A program made the position numbers and the translations under genes. Shown piece after piece: positions 46,711 through 60,200 of a stretch of DNA of 64,000 nucleotides (positions within the stretch are counted from its first letter, which is position 1; each line of letters starts with the position of its first letter). The stretch is taken from NCBI GenBank assembly GCA_003344405.1, contig NOWV01000165.1, positions 1-64,000 on the forward strand. The letters run 5' to 3'. Source of the stretch: Trichoplax sp. H2 (Eukaryota > Placozoa > Uniplacotomia > Trichoplacea). The notes under the pieces were generated by a model. That model was not told where the DNA came from, did not search any database, and saw nothing but the letters and a program-made list of their open reading frames with translations.

Positions 46711-48142
46711 ACGATAAATTACTGTATATCATGTATGGTAGTTCATAATATTATTCTTATAAATTAATACGACGGATAGGCAGATGATAGGACTCCACTT
46801 CACCTTGTTGCAGCCATCAAGTAAATGGAAATTATCAGAATATTATTATCAAATTAGGCACCCATCAATTATCAAGATGCAAAAGGAAGGACAGCTCTAC
46901 ACATAGCTGCTTCTTTCGGACATGAAAATGTCATGGAAGTCCTGATCAAAGCTGTACTACAGTCTATAAATTTTGCAGTCACCAGTTAGCTGCTAAATGG
47001 TCTAAGCAGATCTACTCAATCATTTGTATTGAAAATTTGCTCAATTTAGTAGCGTAATTTTCTGAAATATTACGAATATCTAGCTATTAACAACTTTGCA
47101 ATACTCCGTTGTATCCTTAGCTACTCAAATGGACTATACTCACAGCAGTCGAGTTAGAAATATCATAGTTAATAGTTGAATCTGAGTTGGGAAATTAGAC
47201 TTTGCCATTTCTGTTTACTTTTGTGATACTACAACAGTGTAATAAGCCACTTAGTAATCATGTGCAAATCTATCCAACAAGTGTTAGAATTAATCAGTGA
47301 TAAATTGGCTATGTTCTTGCCAGTCAAACGGATGAACCATTTTCAAATCAGTACTAATATTTGAGCTAAACGATTTTAGGGGGCAGACTAACAGGTTACT
47401 GATTATAGAATGTAACCTACATTTTTGTATGCTGTGAGAAAAGGCCAGTTACAGGCAATTAAGTTCTTGCTTGATAAAGAAATTAACATCGAAATAGTTA
47501 ATAATCAGCTCAAGACTTGCTTATACTTGGCAGCAATTCTTGATAATGAAGACATTTTAATTACTTTCGATAAATTTATGCCGAATGTCACCGATTTTAA
47601 AATTAAATGCAAAAAGGTCTATAAAATCAACTGTTGATATATTAATTATAGAATGGAGGTAAAATTTGTATTAATAGAAACGACATTTGGCCAACACCAA
47701 ATCATCATGCACCTAAAGATGGAAATGATAAAGTATTTCTTTAAAGATTTCGTACTGTTACAAATATAAAAAATATCGATTTTATTTACCATTTATGTAG
47801 CCATGAAATTAATATCAATAAGAATCTGAAGTGCAGTACTACAGAGATTAGACTAATCAACTAGCAACATGTTATAACCGGTCAACCTTCCTTTCTTCAC
47901 TGTAGTAAAATTCTATTTACGGCACTTTACTACAAATTTAGCAGAGCAGAATTTTCTAGCAAGTAAGTTTTAATCTTCTAAACCTCTATATGTATATTAG
48001 AAGCTTCTATTAGCATAGTCTAGTATTTATGATTGGAATCGTATTCATTTCTGACCAAGGTCGTAAAAATCTTAATCTCTAATGGAGCGAACGCTATTGA
48101 TTTAGATGGCAATGCAAATATACCATTTCATTTAGCATGCAG

Positions 48143-51100
48143 GTAAGTTATACTGTATATTTATAATTGCGCAAAACTACTAAAAATTATATTTAGTGCG
48201 CGTAGAAAATAGTTAATATAACACACGTATTTATCAATAAGATTAACTGCCAACGTACAGTTCATGTAAGTCGCCGGAAACTGCAGTGGATAATTTAATT
48301 ACTGTGAATCAATCTTACTGCCATAAGACCATGTCATAATTTCATAGTAATTAATGTAATCATAATCTAAGATGATTAAATAATCATATATGGGGACCGC
48401 TAGTATACCTGTAACTTGTAATCTTAGTAATGTAATAGCATTCTGGTTTAGAAGATAAATAACACTTAGAGGACGTATCAAGTCTTGTATACATACGCAC
48501 ATATCATTGCGAGTACTAATATTTAAATAGTCAGTATTCGAGTACTCGGGACTCGGTTATTTTTTCAGTACTTGGACCCGAGCGTTCACGATTGTTAAAT
48601 TCGAGTTTCTCTCAGGAGATTACAAGTCCTAAATTACCAGCTAAAGAACTTTAGATCTACGCGTATTACGTTACTCCTAGCATTTAATTCCGTTCAGTGC
48701 TGTAAGTAGTGAAATAAAGTAGTAGTAAAATAAAGTAGTAGTAAAACAGAGGTTGCTAAGTTTGTTTATGATTCAGTAGAGCGAGTACCTCGTGAGCTAT
48801 CTCGGCTCCGTCTACTTAATATACAAGTATACGGAACATTAGCATCTGTGTCATAAATTATTCTTAATGTTGAAATGACTCCCGGCTAAGATAAACCAGA
48901 CAATTATCCTGATACGTGGACTGTAGAATTATCGTGCAGATTACTAATATTTTCTATAGTACCAAGTACTTATGATTAGATAATCCCTTTTTTGGTTAAT
49001 TCTGAAAGAATCTTAAAATTTACGCGGCACTACAAGCATACATTTCATTACATAAATAGCCAACCTCAATAGTAAGTTCATACAAATGAATACTCATTAT
49101 AATAACATGATATTTTATAATATTTATCATGTGTCCTATTAAAGTCATCTTAAAGATCAGTAACGTCTACATCTTTTTCTTTATTCAATCGTTCAACCAA
49201 ATTTTTTGTGTACGATACTGTACTTTCGTAAATATAGTATGTCAATATTTTAATTAGCAACAACATTGATTGTTGTTCTTTCTAAGACTGTAGCTATTAT
49301 CGTACAGAATCAATCCCCTAATGCCCATCCGTACATGGCACCTTGTGAATAGTAATTCTGGTCACGACATTGCATATTTTTCTACTCTAAAATTGCAGCT
49401 ATTGCAGCGTTAGTTAATCTCTAACGTTTATCTAAATATTATTTTGTTGCTTTAGTAAAGTATAATTATCTATCTATCATTATTCTATCAAGAGACTGTA
49501 CTATAGTTTAATTGTGCTACCAATTTATAATAGGCCTTTACAAATTGACAGACTGCTCATCTTAAATGATAATTCGTACTGATCATAATTAAAGGCTCTT
49601 CACATACAGTATATTCCTTTTAATCTAGAATTAAAAACCATATCCAATTAATTAAATAAATCGATCAAGTTAACACTGCAGCAGCATGGTCGATCAAGAC
49701 TAAATATTAAATAATTACTATCAAGAAAATTTAAATATTCCTTTCTTCGTAAATTATATAAACATCCTGTGCATTGAGTCTAATACGAGTACAGTCAAAC
49801 TTCATAATTCATTGACATGTCGTTCAATAATTACTTTAATATTTCACTTCTTGATACAAATCAAACTTTGGGCCATCATTGAATCAATGACTTATAAGAC
49901 AGATTAATTAACCTAATACTTCTATTTTGGGTAAATTTTATGTACTTAAAATGATTTTTCCTAGTCGATCCTTTGCAGAATAAAATTGATAAACTCATAT
50001 AAACAATTTTTTTATAATAATGTTGGTTACAATCAACTTCATTATTCCATAAATAATTTTGAGATTCTTAACATTTTTTATTGACTCTCTTTCAATAAAA
50101 CCAGCTCTATAAACTAGCAAGTTGGTCTTTAATTAATTTTATAGGATGGTAACTTTACAATACCTTGACCTAGTTATCAGAGTTTCTAATAATATGGAGA
50201 ATGTTGTCATTAATATCGGATAATATTAATCCATTTCACCACGTATACCAAGATCAAAATTCGGTTATACATCGTAGTATTCAGCAAACTTAATTCTTCT
50301 CATGTATCGAAAGCTTTATATCAATGGCGTTTAGCACACATTATGATACAACTTTAGTGTTATCAGATATTTACATTGTTGCAGCTTAATAATTGCTGCA
50401 TCATAGTATAATGAGTAAATAAAAGTCATCGACTTATTAAGTCATCATTTTAGAGCAAAGCGTAATTAATCTCAAATAAATGTAATACAACCAGCTGTGA
50501 CACAGTTCTAAAATGCATTCGATGTAACAATTAGCAAGTTAAAGTATTAAAATAAATCCTTTCTTTTGATTCACGATCAATTCTATTGCTGCAAATCAAT
50601 ATTTTCTGATACTAGGCTTTGTTTTTTAAATACAAATTGATAACTAAACAATCAATGGCTGATTTTATTACTGACTCGTACAACCTTACGAATGTTAAAA
50701 ATATCGCGGATTAATTTAATATAAAGCAATAGAAATTGTCTACTGATTTATCCTTTTCGTTGCATTGCACCAGTGCTAAATTTGTCCTAGTTGAAACTAT
50801 CCATTAAGGGTGGAACAGATTTAAATCTGTATCTGTCTAACATGATTATTCCTTTATGCAGCAGATTAATTAAGATATCGATTTTAAATTTAGCAGACCA
50901 AGAGTTAGCAACAATCAGTTAGCCGTCCCGTTCTTTACCATTTACATCGATCATAAGGCACTGTTGTCTAAAATGAATACCGTCCTCGATATCTATTTCT
51001 TTTAACAGAATAGTCTTGTGAATTAGCTGAACAATTTCTGATTGTATGTTGCTTTAGATTTTAGCTCAATTAGATGGTTAATGATGGCCCAGAGGTACCA

Positions 51101-54100
51101 TTACAATAAATCTATGTTACAACTATAACATAAGACATAATCAGTCAAAAGTATTTAACCGATAACACCGATTAATTCAAATCCATAACAAAGAATTCAT
51201 TCTTTTTTATGAAATCACGTTCTGAGTTATTCATTAAATCAACGGTTGATTATAATTATCACTACCAATCTAAATTTACATAAGGTTATATGAATAAAGG
51301 CCTTAAATCATCAACAGAGAGCGCTTCCATGGCCCTGTGTGTTAGGATTGTTTTGATAGGCGATCAGAACACACCTCACGATTGGAGACAATCGAGTAAA
51401 AAAAGAAAATCAATAGCCATGACGGCCATAGCGTGCATCCATATTGAAGACTTCATTATTTCTATTATGTCGGCAGCTTGATTAATTCAAGTTTGTTACG
51501 TAAGCTGTATTGTTTTTTTTAAAAGAAGGCTAGTATTTACTGGTCATGTTTTGGTTTACTTCGACATATTAGTTGAGTAGATGGCAGCAAGAGAGTGATA
51601 TATTTAGGCTTGGTTCTAACATAGTGTCAAAAGCAAATGCCTGTTGATCCAGTAAATCCAGACTACCACAGCTTGAGATCTATTTTGCATTATCAGATGA
51701 CGATTTAAGATAATTTTCTCTAATATAGGTTACAAATAATCGAATGCTTGAATAAGTTTGCAATAAAGTGCATTTAGACTGATTCAATATATTCTGTAAA
51801 AGATCAAGATTGAAGATCTTCAACTTATTTTCAATTGATCTTTATTCATGGATTAATCTGGCATTAACTTGATATATCAAGATGATGAAGTATAGAAAGA
51901 AATTCAGCGTGGCTAGTAAATTATCAAGTTCTCACAGTGTCTTTAATGTAAGAAAATGATTTATAGCATTTTATATTAAATCACTATTTTCAATTTAACC
52001 GGAAGAAATAGATACGAGTCGTATTGAATTAGGATAAGAATTTCGTTCTGATCACAACGTTAAGACATATTGTTTATTTTTTATTTGCAATCAAAGTAAT
52101 CTTGAAATCTTACTAGTACAGACTAAGTTATAGTCGAACAAGATATTCATTGTTTTTAATAAATTTATCTATTTTACCGTTATCAAATTATGATTCGATG
52201 GCCATCGATGATTTAAAGTGGAAAGTTACGATTGAAATTGGTAGTTTATTAACTCAGTGTTATGATAGCCTATACTAGTTTAGCGTTATCGAAAATTTGA
52301 ATTCTAATATAGTCACAAACTTACGATGCGAATTACTACACTAAACTAATAGATTACTTATGCCTTGCTCCACTACACCTGGAGATCTACAGTATGGTAG
52401 TTCTTAACTACTTACGGTCACACAGGGATAAGACTGTTCTAAAAGATTAGTATAGTTTTTATTAGTACCAATATGATCCATTAGATAAATACTAACAAAA
52501 TCTATTTAATTGGCAAGTACGGTGCTTTGCTCCGTAGCAATTATGTACTAGATTGAGAGAGTAACTGCTTGCTTACCTCTGTAACATGTTTTTATCGCGA
52601 CTTAAGGTTATGATTGTAATCAGTAGCTTATTAACTCAGTACTATAATGGCAAATACTAGTTCAGCGACACAGATTTAAATTTAAATGCAATGGATTAAG
52701 ATGGTAACTGCTTGCTCGCTCCTGTAATATGTTATTACGGGAACTAACCGTTACGATTAGAATCAGTAGTTTATTAACTGAGTGATACGGTGGTAAATAA
52801 TAGTTTAATGATACAGATTCGAGCTCAAATATTACGTATTGAGATAGCAGATCTTTTTTTTACCCTTTTAATAATAGTAACTAAAGGTTACGGTTTGAAT
52901 TGATGGTTTATTAACTCAGCATAACGATGGAAAATATTCGTTTAGCGATATAGGTTTAAATTAAAATATTATAGATTGAGATACTAGCCGCTTATTAACT
53001 CCTGTAACTACTATCCGCTGTTATACAGTCGCTCCTTTAACGCAATACAGTGCATTACTAGGTCAAGCGATAGTTTAGCGGTATAGACTAGGACAGCTAT
53101 TGGTGGCTTTTAAACTTTATATGATAATATGGCTAGAATTAATTTAATGCTTCATGTATAATAGTAACTTATAATTAGACATTCTCGTTATGACAACAAT
53201 CATCAGTTGAATCGTAATTGCAATAACAGTTTGAAATAGTTAAATGTTATCTGATGGTATTATCGTCAGTTTAACGCCGTGCGCGATGAAAGAAAGATAT
53301 AGTTTAATCCTTTGTGTCGTATTCACAAGTAGTAGTATTTTGCAACTAAGCGCATATATGACGGCATTTAGTAGTTTAGCACCAGACGTGGTAAAAATAG
53401 TTTATTAATTAATAATGTTTTGGGTCTGGTAGCAATTGATAGCGTTTTTCTTGTAATGGTTATCGATAGTTTATGTCTTAATAGTTAGGCGAACGACTGT
53501 TGATAGCCATAGCAAATGTCATCGTGATAATTATATATATATATAATCAATACGGTAATTAAAACTATCTGCAGCCAGTGCAAGTGGAAATTTGATTCCA
53601 TATGCTTAGCAATAGTTGTATCTACTTGATTAACCCTTTATAGGATAATTAGAAGGGGGTTTGGGAATACTATATATGCTATAATTGCAATCAGTAGTTT
53701 AACATTATTTATTTTGGTAGTACCGTATGGGATAATTTTGATGCCATCGGCATAGATTATGATAGCAGCCGATAAGTCTGACTACTTGCTTTACCGCACA
53801 AAGATACCGTAAGTTAATTAAATGCATAATATACAGTAAACAGTTATTGCTATTTCTAGATACGCAGTGATTACAATTCCTAGTTTATAGAAAACTATAA
53901 TTGGCTATATATAAGAATAGCAATGGCTAGTTCAATGCTCTATGTAATGAATAAAATGCCTGAAGATCTCGTTAAAAAGTCCTGTATCTTTGCTTAACAC
54001 AGTATGCACATAACGGTAACAATCGATACTTCAGCGCTATACCTATATTATGGTAATAGTTGGTGATTTGAAATCATTATTTTGGTCATAGACCATAAAA

Positions 54101-54252
54101 TAATGCACTTTTCTCATTTAATAATAACTTACATCTATGTCATCTTACATAATACTCGTATACATGCTGAAATATCGCGTCTACAAAGTTTGGTCTGATG
54201 TTAAATTGGCTTACGAGCATATTTGCTGATACTCTTTTGTCATCCTATTTAG
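48143..54252. other. Intergenic between TRPA-B remnant and TRPA-C
   Basis: About 6.1 kb. 48.2-52.2 kb holds nothing I can recognise; an isolated 63-codon frame at 51290-51481 matches nothing I know. 52.2-54.0 kb holds degenerate repeats (separate entry). The first coding exon of TRPA-C should lie in this stretch, but no convincing candidate with a start codon and a phase-0 donor was found. Confidence 0.6.
52220..53080. repeat. Degenerate tandem array, about 140-bp units
   Basis: A recurring block runs in order: TTACGATT(A/G)xAAT, then (G/A)GTAGTTTATTAACT(C/G)AG, then a TAGTTTAGCGATA-like word, then ATAGATT, then GGAGATxGxTAACTGCTTGCT-like sequence, then CTCCTGTAAxATGTTATTA. Clear copies begin near 52226, 52604, 52749 and 52889, with partial units near 52500 and 53030. 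Weaker traces of the AGTAGTTTA word continue to about 53.9 kb. Copies are well diverged, so the array is old. Confidence 0.7.
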
Positions 54253-57200
54253 GCGGCTAAATCAGGCGATGTCAGTCTGATCCAGCTATGTAATATCCCT
54301 TCATCGGATTATTCAATCCTTAATTCTGAACAGGATGAATATGGATTAACGCCGTTGCATTATGCAGCCAAATTTAACAATATCAATGCAATAGAACACT
54401 TTCTAAACCGTGGAGCAGGTTAGTAAAAATAAGTAGTAAATATAAATCGAAACATTAACTATTTTTTATATACCATAACTTACTTCGTTGATACAATAAG
54501 ATGGAGTATACAGTAGCAATAAACAATTTTAAGTATCGTATATAAAATAATATAGGTGAATTTAGATTTATTAGATAAACGTTGAGTAGCCAAACGGCAT
54601 TTGTGGATGCATTCATAGCTCTATGCCTGGTATCTTAATTTATGGACTAGTAGTTATAGAGCGAGCCATTAAATACTGATACGCTTAGCTTAGCTTTAGC
54701 GGATAGAACCCATTGATGATCTTAAAATAATAATTAAGTGTCTGCACGCATAGATAAATTGAATTGGCTAGGATTGTAAACGTTTTGTAGATCAGTAACA
54801 GAGCAGGTCCACTTTAATATTGATGGATAGGAAGTGTATCTAGGAAAATAAACATAGCTTAAACTAAATTGATGCTAAGACTCTCTAGCTACTGTGAATT
54901 CTTCCCTTATTTACTGTAATACTTTAATTCTCTTCTTGGTCAATCTTTCCGTATGTCAATATTTTAGATGTCAATATTAGGGGACATTATGAAGTTACTC
55001 CACTTTATATGTCTGCTAGATATAATCATATCGAAGCTGTAGAAGTTCTTCTCAAACATGGTGCAAATCCAGAGATCAAAGATAGCGAAGGGGATACTGC
55101 ACTTCATATTGCGGCCAAATTAGGATTCCCTGACGTCTGCAAAGTGAGTACTTATTCGTAACTAGATGATCTTGATCTATCGTGATATCTCTATATTTTT
55201 AACTGATTTTGGCGCATAGGCTCATTTACTATTAATTCATGCAACGTTTAGATACTGATCAATAAGAAACCTTCCTTAGTTAATGAAGATAATAACGATA
55301 TGTTATCGCCTTTACATCTTGCTTGTAAAAGAAATCGGTTTCTAGTTTGCCAATTGTTGGTAAGTTCATTAGTTAATGAAAGAAAATTACGGTATAGTAT
55401 AGCCTTCGCATCTTACATGTAAAAGAAATCGATATTTAGTCTGTCAGTTGTTTTTAAGTACTACTAAAGCAGACAGAATTGAAAGTCAGCAGTGCTGATG
55501 CTATTTTAAGATCAAAAGAAAACTATTTCTTTCCATCTTTTTTACTCTATGACAATTTACTGGCTTAGATTGAAAATGCTGCTAATGTAACTCATCGATC
55601 CGTTGATGGTAGTCTACCCATTCATTTTGCAGCAGCCAAAGGTGGTAAAGATATCATCAACTTGCTATTAGATGTTGCAGCGTTAAGAAATATACGCGAA
55701 GAAGACCATTTAGGTCTGATGGACTATGATGGTAGAACAGTGCTACATAAAGTTGTCACTAGTGGTAACATATCCGTGAGTTTAGCTTCCAATTTATCTT
55801 TAAACATGTTTACTAATGCATGTTCAAGCCTTGCCAAGCATTAATTATAAGTTAAAATTTAGCTAGTTCGTTGTAAAATGTTATAACATCATCGTTCAAA
55901 TCTTCACCTAAGCATTTCTCCGATATTTTGCAGTTAATTTAACCAATCGTAAGCAAATCGATATGACTGGTCATTAATATTGCAACTAAATTTATAGTTT
56001 GATACTTAGTTTATTATTAAATTGGCCGATTGCAAATTTAGACGAAGAATAGTACTTAGTAGAGAATCATATCAAAAGGATAGACGATAATATAAAATAA
56101 TTAACTTCTATCTAATTGCGACACCGTGTAATGATATTTCACACGTTCATGTCGAATTTCTACTGGTCAGAGTATTTTGATCATTTTTAAAATAGTACAA
56201 TACTTATTTCTATTAATTTAGGCTATTCTAATATGCATTAGGAGAGGTGCGAACATAATGGCATCACAGGTAAGGAAAATAACCTTGAAATGTCGCTTAT
56301 TGAGCTTACCGCAGAGCAACAAATTACATGCTGGCCTATTCTTGGATTTATCATTTTGCCTTCTATTTTAAATATTCATTCTAATTTGAGCCTATTTCAA
56401 GATCGGCTAGTATTAACCATCCAACATTATTCATTAATTGCAAAATTTTGAATAGGCTATATCAACTATACTGATACATATTAACTAAACTTATAATAAT
56501 CAATTCTTACTTGTAGAACAACGGAAGTACGCCGTTACACCTTGCTGCCAGTGGCGGATGTCACGTAGTCTCTAAGGTCCTTATTCGTCATGGAGCTAAA
56601 GTCAATGCGAAATGCGAGTTAGGAATAACTCCATTGCACTTAGCTTCTTCCTTTGGTCACATTGAAGTCATTAAGATACTGTTAGCGGAAGTAAGTACCG
56701 GTAGTTTATAATATTATGAAATAAGGGTATAGAGTAGGCGATGTGCAGGCCTCATTTCGCCTTCGTGAAGTTTGATCGACTGGGTATGATCTTTTGATAA
56801 AATTTTTCATTTACTGCAACATTTCTCTTGTAGGGAGCTGATATCAACGCGGTCGATAACAAATTTCAAACACCATTAATGTTTGCCACTGAAAACGGCA
56901 GTCTAGAAGCGATTAAACACCTTATTAGCCAAGGAGCTGATACTACCAAGGTCGATGATCAAAATAGAAACTGCTTACATTTAACCTGTCGCGGAGGACA
57001 TGATATTATACTTCCATATATTCTTCAGGTACAGGCATTTAAAATCTGCAGTTTCTACTCTAACAGTTTAGAATTAGAAGTTTATGAGTAAATCGAAAGA
57101 TAATCCTAAAAAATTACGTTAGTTAAATTATTAAGTCGTGGAGGACATGATATAAGATTTCCATATATTCTCCAAGTATTGGTATTTGAAAACCTGCAAT

Positions 57201-60200
57201 TTTAATTCTTAGAGATTATAGTCAGAACTTGATAAGTAAATCGAAAGGCAATCATAAGAAATTACGTTAATTAAATTATTGATCATCGAAAATGGATGTT
57301 ACATAATAGTTTCTTTAATTCAATTTCGATGGATATCGGTGCCGACAGGCTGAAGGAAAAGATCATATCAATGACACAGATTGCCTAGATAGGACTGCGC
57401 TCCATTACGCTGCAGAAGAAGGTTATCGCAAGGTAAACAAGGATACGAAATACCACTTGAAAAGTCTCAATAATATCGACAAGATTTGATATAAATGACC
57501 AAATCTTCCTTTACATTCCCTATCAAACTGCAAATAGATAATAGCAACTTTGTTATCCAGTGGAGCTACATTTGAAATCTCTGATGCAGATGATAATCTA
57601 CCAATTCATTTAGCGTGTCGGTACGTTAGAAAACAATTAGATTGCTTATTCTATCAAATATTTTCCGGCATAGGTTACATTAGTGGCTAAATACTATAAT
57701 AAACGTCTTGAAAGATGTCTATAACTATAATTGATGGCACAATCTTAATGAATTGACGTTGGGAGTATTGTGTTATCCAATGCTGCTAGAATATCAGATC
57801 TCAGTCAGAACATCAACAGTGCTGTTGTCGTCTTTGAACTATAGCTATTTTGTGATTGATCTTCCATTAATAGAAATGCTGATCTTGCAAGTGTGAAGGT
57901 CCTATGTGCTAAGTCGCTAACACATTTAAACAGTCCTGGTGAAAGATCACGAACACCTTTACATCAAGCCATCGTCAATAACAATATTCCTGTAGTTCAT
58001 TTCTTGATCAAATTCGGAGCAAATATTAACAAAAGGTACGGCATCTAAATAGCATCGTGATTAATAATACCGGCTAATTAATTATAAATGTGAATTTCAT
58101 AACTGATTTTCCGAAACGAATACTACTATAACAGTCCAGATTGAATCGGCTATCTCTCGTCTATTTCACATCTATCACATGATTCATAGTTTATACGTAT
58201 ATTATTTTAAATTGTAAATTCTAGGTGATTTGCAGTAAGCCAGCCATTTTCATAAGATATTGACTTCATTTTAAAGCACCGTAAATAGTACATTTTATCA
58301 ATTTTCGTTATACTGTACATCATTTAATGTTGAACATGATTGAACAGAGTTAGAATGCTTGATTAATTTGATAATTATTAAATCCTTTATAACTTTACTA
58401 GACGAGATTTATGCATGCAAATATCTTGCATGTTATCATCATAATTAATATTTATTTCATGTTACTACTGTATATTAAAAATTGTTGGATTACATTCTGA
58501 TATTAGCTAATTATAATTGCAATAGGGACGGTAGCTATCATACACCATTATATCTGGCGGCAGAAAGAGGGTTTTTCGATATTGCAAAAGCATTAATTGA
58601 TGCTGGAGCCTGCATTAATGCAAAGCTAATCGACGGTGTATGTAATATTTTATGAAGATACCATCTAGAAAACAATTATGTGAAATATTACACTGTTCAT
58701 GATTCTATGACTAGCTCATTCAATGAATTATCATTCACCTTTAAATGACAATATATTGTTATTTATCGATTAGCAAACGGCATTACATGCTGCTGCAAGA
58801 AAGGATGATGTAGAAATTACAGAGTTATTGCTCTCTAGCGGTGCAGATATAACCCGAGATTTAAATAATCGGACATGTTTAGATGTGGCCATTAAACATC
58901 AAAGTAAAAATGCTGCTCTAGTTATCGTTAAGCAAGCTAAGTAAGGATAACATGACAACCATTATTGTATTTAAGTCGAAATTATTTCTATCAATAGGGA
59001 ATGATAAGGCTAAAATCTGAGTTCTTAGCTAAATTAATGCGTAAAGCAGTCATTTAAATCTAAGTTTATGATATTTTACATCTTAGAATTGCGAATATCT
59101 TACAAAAAGTTGATAACGAAGGCAAAACTGTTTTCCAACGATTAGTTGAAGTTTTACCTGAAGTTGCGGAAGTAAGCAGAACTGCACGTGGTTATTCAAT
59201 ACTTTAAAGCTTTACCAAGCCCTATTTTACTTAGATTACCTATGATATCTTTTATCCAATATAGGTTGTGATGGATCGCTGTATAGTTCGTCCTAAATTT
59301 AAAGAGAAATATCAACATTACACGGTAAGTTGGATTACGCTATTCTCCATTCTTCTATAATTTTGATATCTTGCTAAAATAAGTCAAAATTAGGTGCATG
59401 CATATAGCGGATAGTTCATTATTTTGGTTTATATCCCGCCCTACCACCCCATAATTTTAGTTCGCTTACATTTTTAATTATTTAAACAATTGCTGTCCGT
59501 ATTTTTTAGATTAGTAATTCTCGAACTATTTTTAGGTCAAATATGATTTCTCATACATCGATCCAGGACCAGCTTTCGAGGAAGAACATAGCACTACAGA
59601 CATAGAAACCGATAAAATTATTTCTATCAGATGCAATGCATTACAAGTATGCCACGTGTTGCTTAAGATACCTATGTACCGATGAGAATGATAGATAAGA
59701 TACCTTATAAATTTGAAAGACTTAGCGATACATAAATAAAATGGGCGATATTATACAGTTGAATGGAATGAGCATCCTTATATAAATACGTAGAAGATAC
59801 GAATTCAGTAATATATTTTATATCTTGCTTATTTACGCATTATTCTGATTCATTTTATAGACTATGAAGAAGCTCAAACGAAGCAATCTTGTTAGTCATG
59901 AACTATCCCGAGCTGTTCTCGATCATAAATGGTAAAGAAAGATATTGACAATCATATTAATGCCAGTTAATCTGATCATGTTAATAAACTGATTAACGGA
60001 ACATTAATTAAATTTACTTACATTTATAGTCATATATATATGTTACACATATATTGACATATGATGCAAATTTTTGAATGCATATAAAACACGTTATTCA
60101 TAAGTAACATTTTACATGAATTTGGATAGCTAATGCAGTTGTTAATTAACATTTACTTTACTACATAAGTCATTTTATGACTCTTCTATTATAGAATGAC

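Larger units (their letters stand above)
44180..48142 (+). pseudogene. Decayed ankyrin half of a TRPA gene, copy B
   Basis: Remnants collinear with exons 2-10 of TRPA-A lie at 44180-44348, 44529-44704, 44892-45010, about 45297-46145, 46320-46366, 46780-46953, 47380-47574, 47652-47732 and 48060-48142. Splice sites are often still present, and two exons keep the exact functional lengths (174 and 83 nt). Damage is plentiful: in-frame stops in the first, fourth, sixth and seventh remnants (for example TAG after TDH at 44271-44273), a frameshift near 45335, a 1-bp deletion in the 47-nt fifth remnant, lost terminal codons in the second, and a 638-bp solo LTR in the fourth. Nothing matching exons 11-26 (the last ankyrin repeats, linker and all membrane segments) is present downstream. 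It cannot make a channel; transcription of the fragment is not excluded. Confidence 0.9.

Noticed and set aside
51290-51481. 63-codon frame with slightly higher GC between TRPA-B and TRPA-C
   Set aside because: No recognisable family, no good splice sites, not a plausible first exon for TRPA-C; may be a fragment of an unknown repeat.
53286-53318. ATG followed by 11 codons and a GTATTC donor as first exon of TRPA-C
   Set aside because: The phase fits, but the donor is poor, the peptide is unlike the TRPA-A N-terminus, and many such chance combinations exist in 6 kb.
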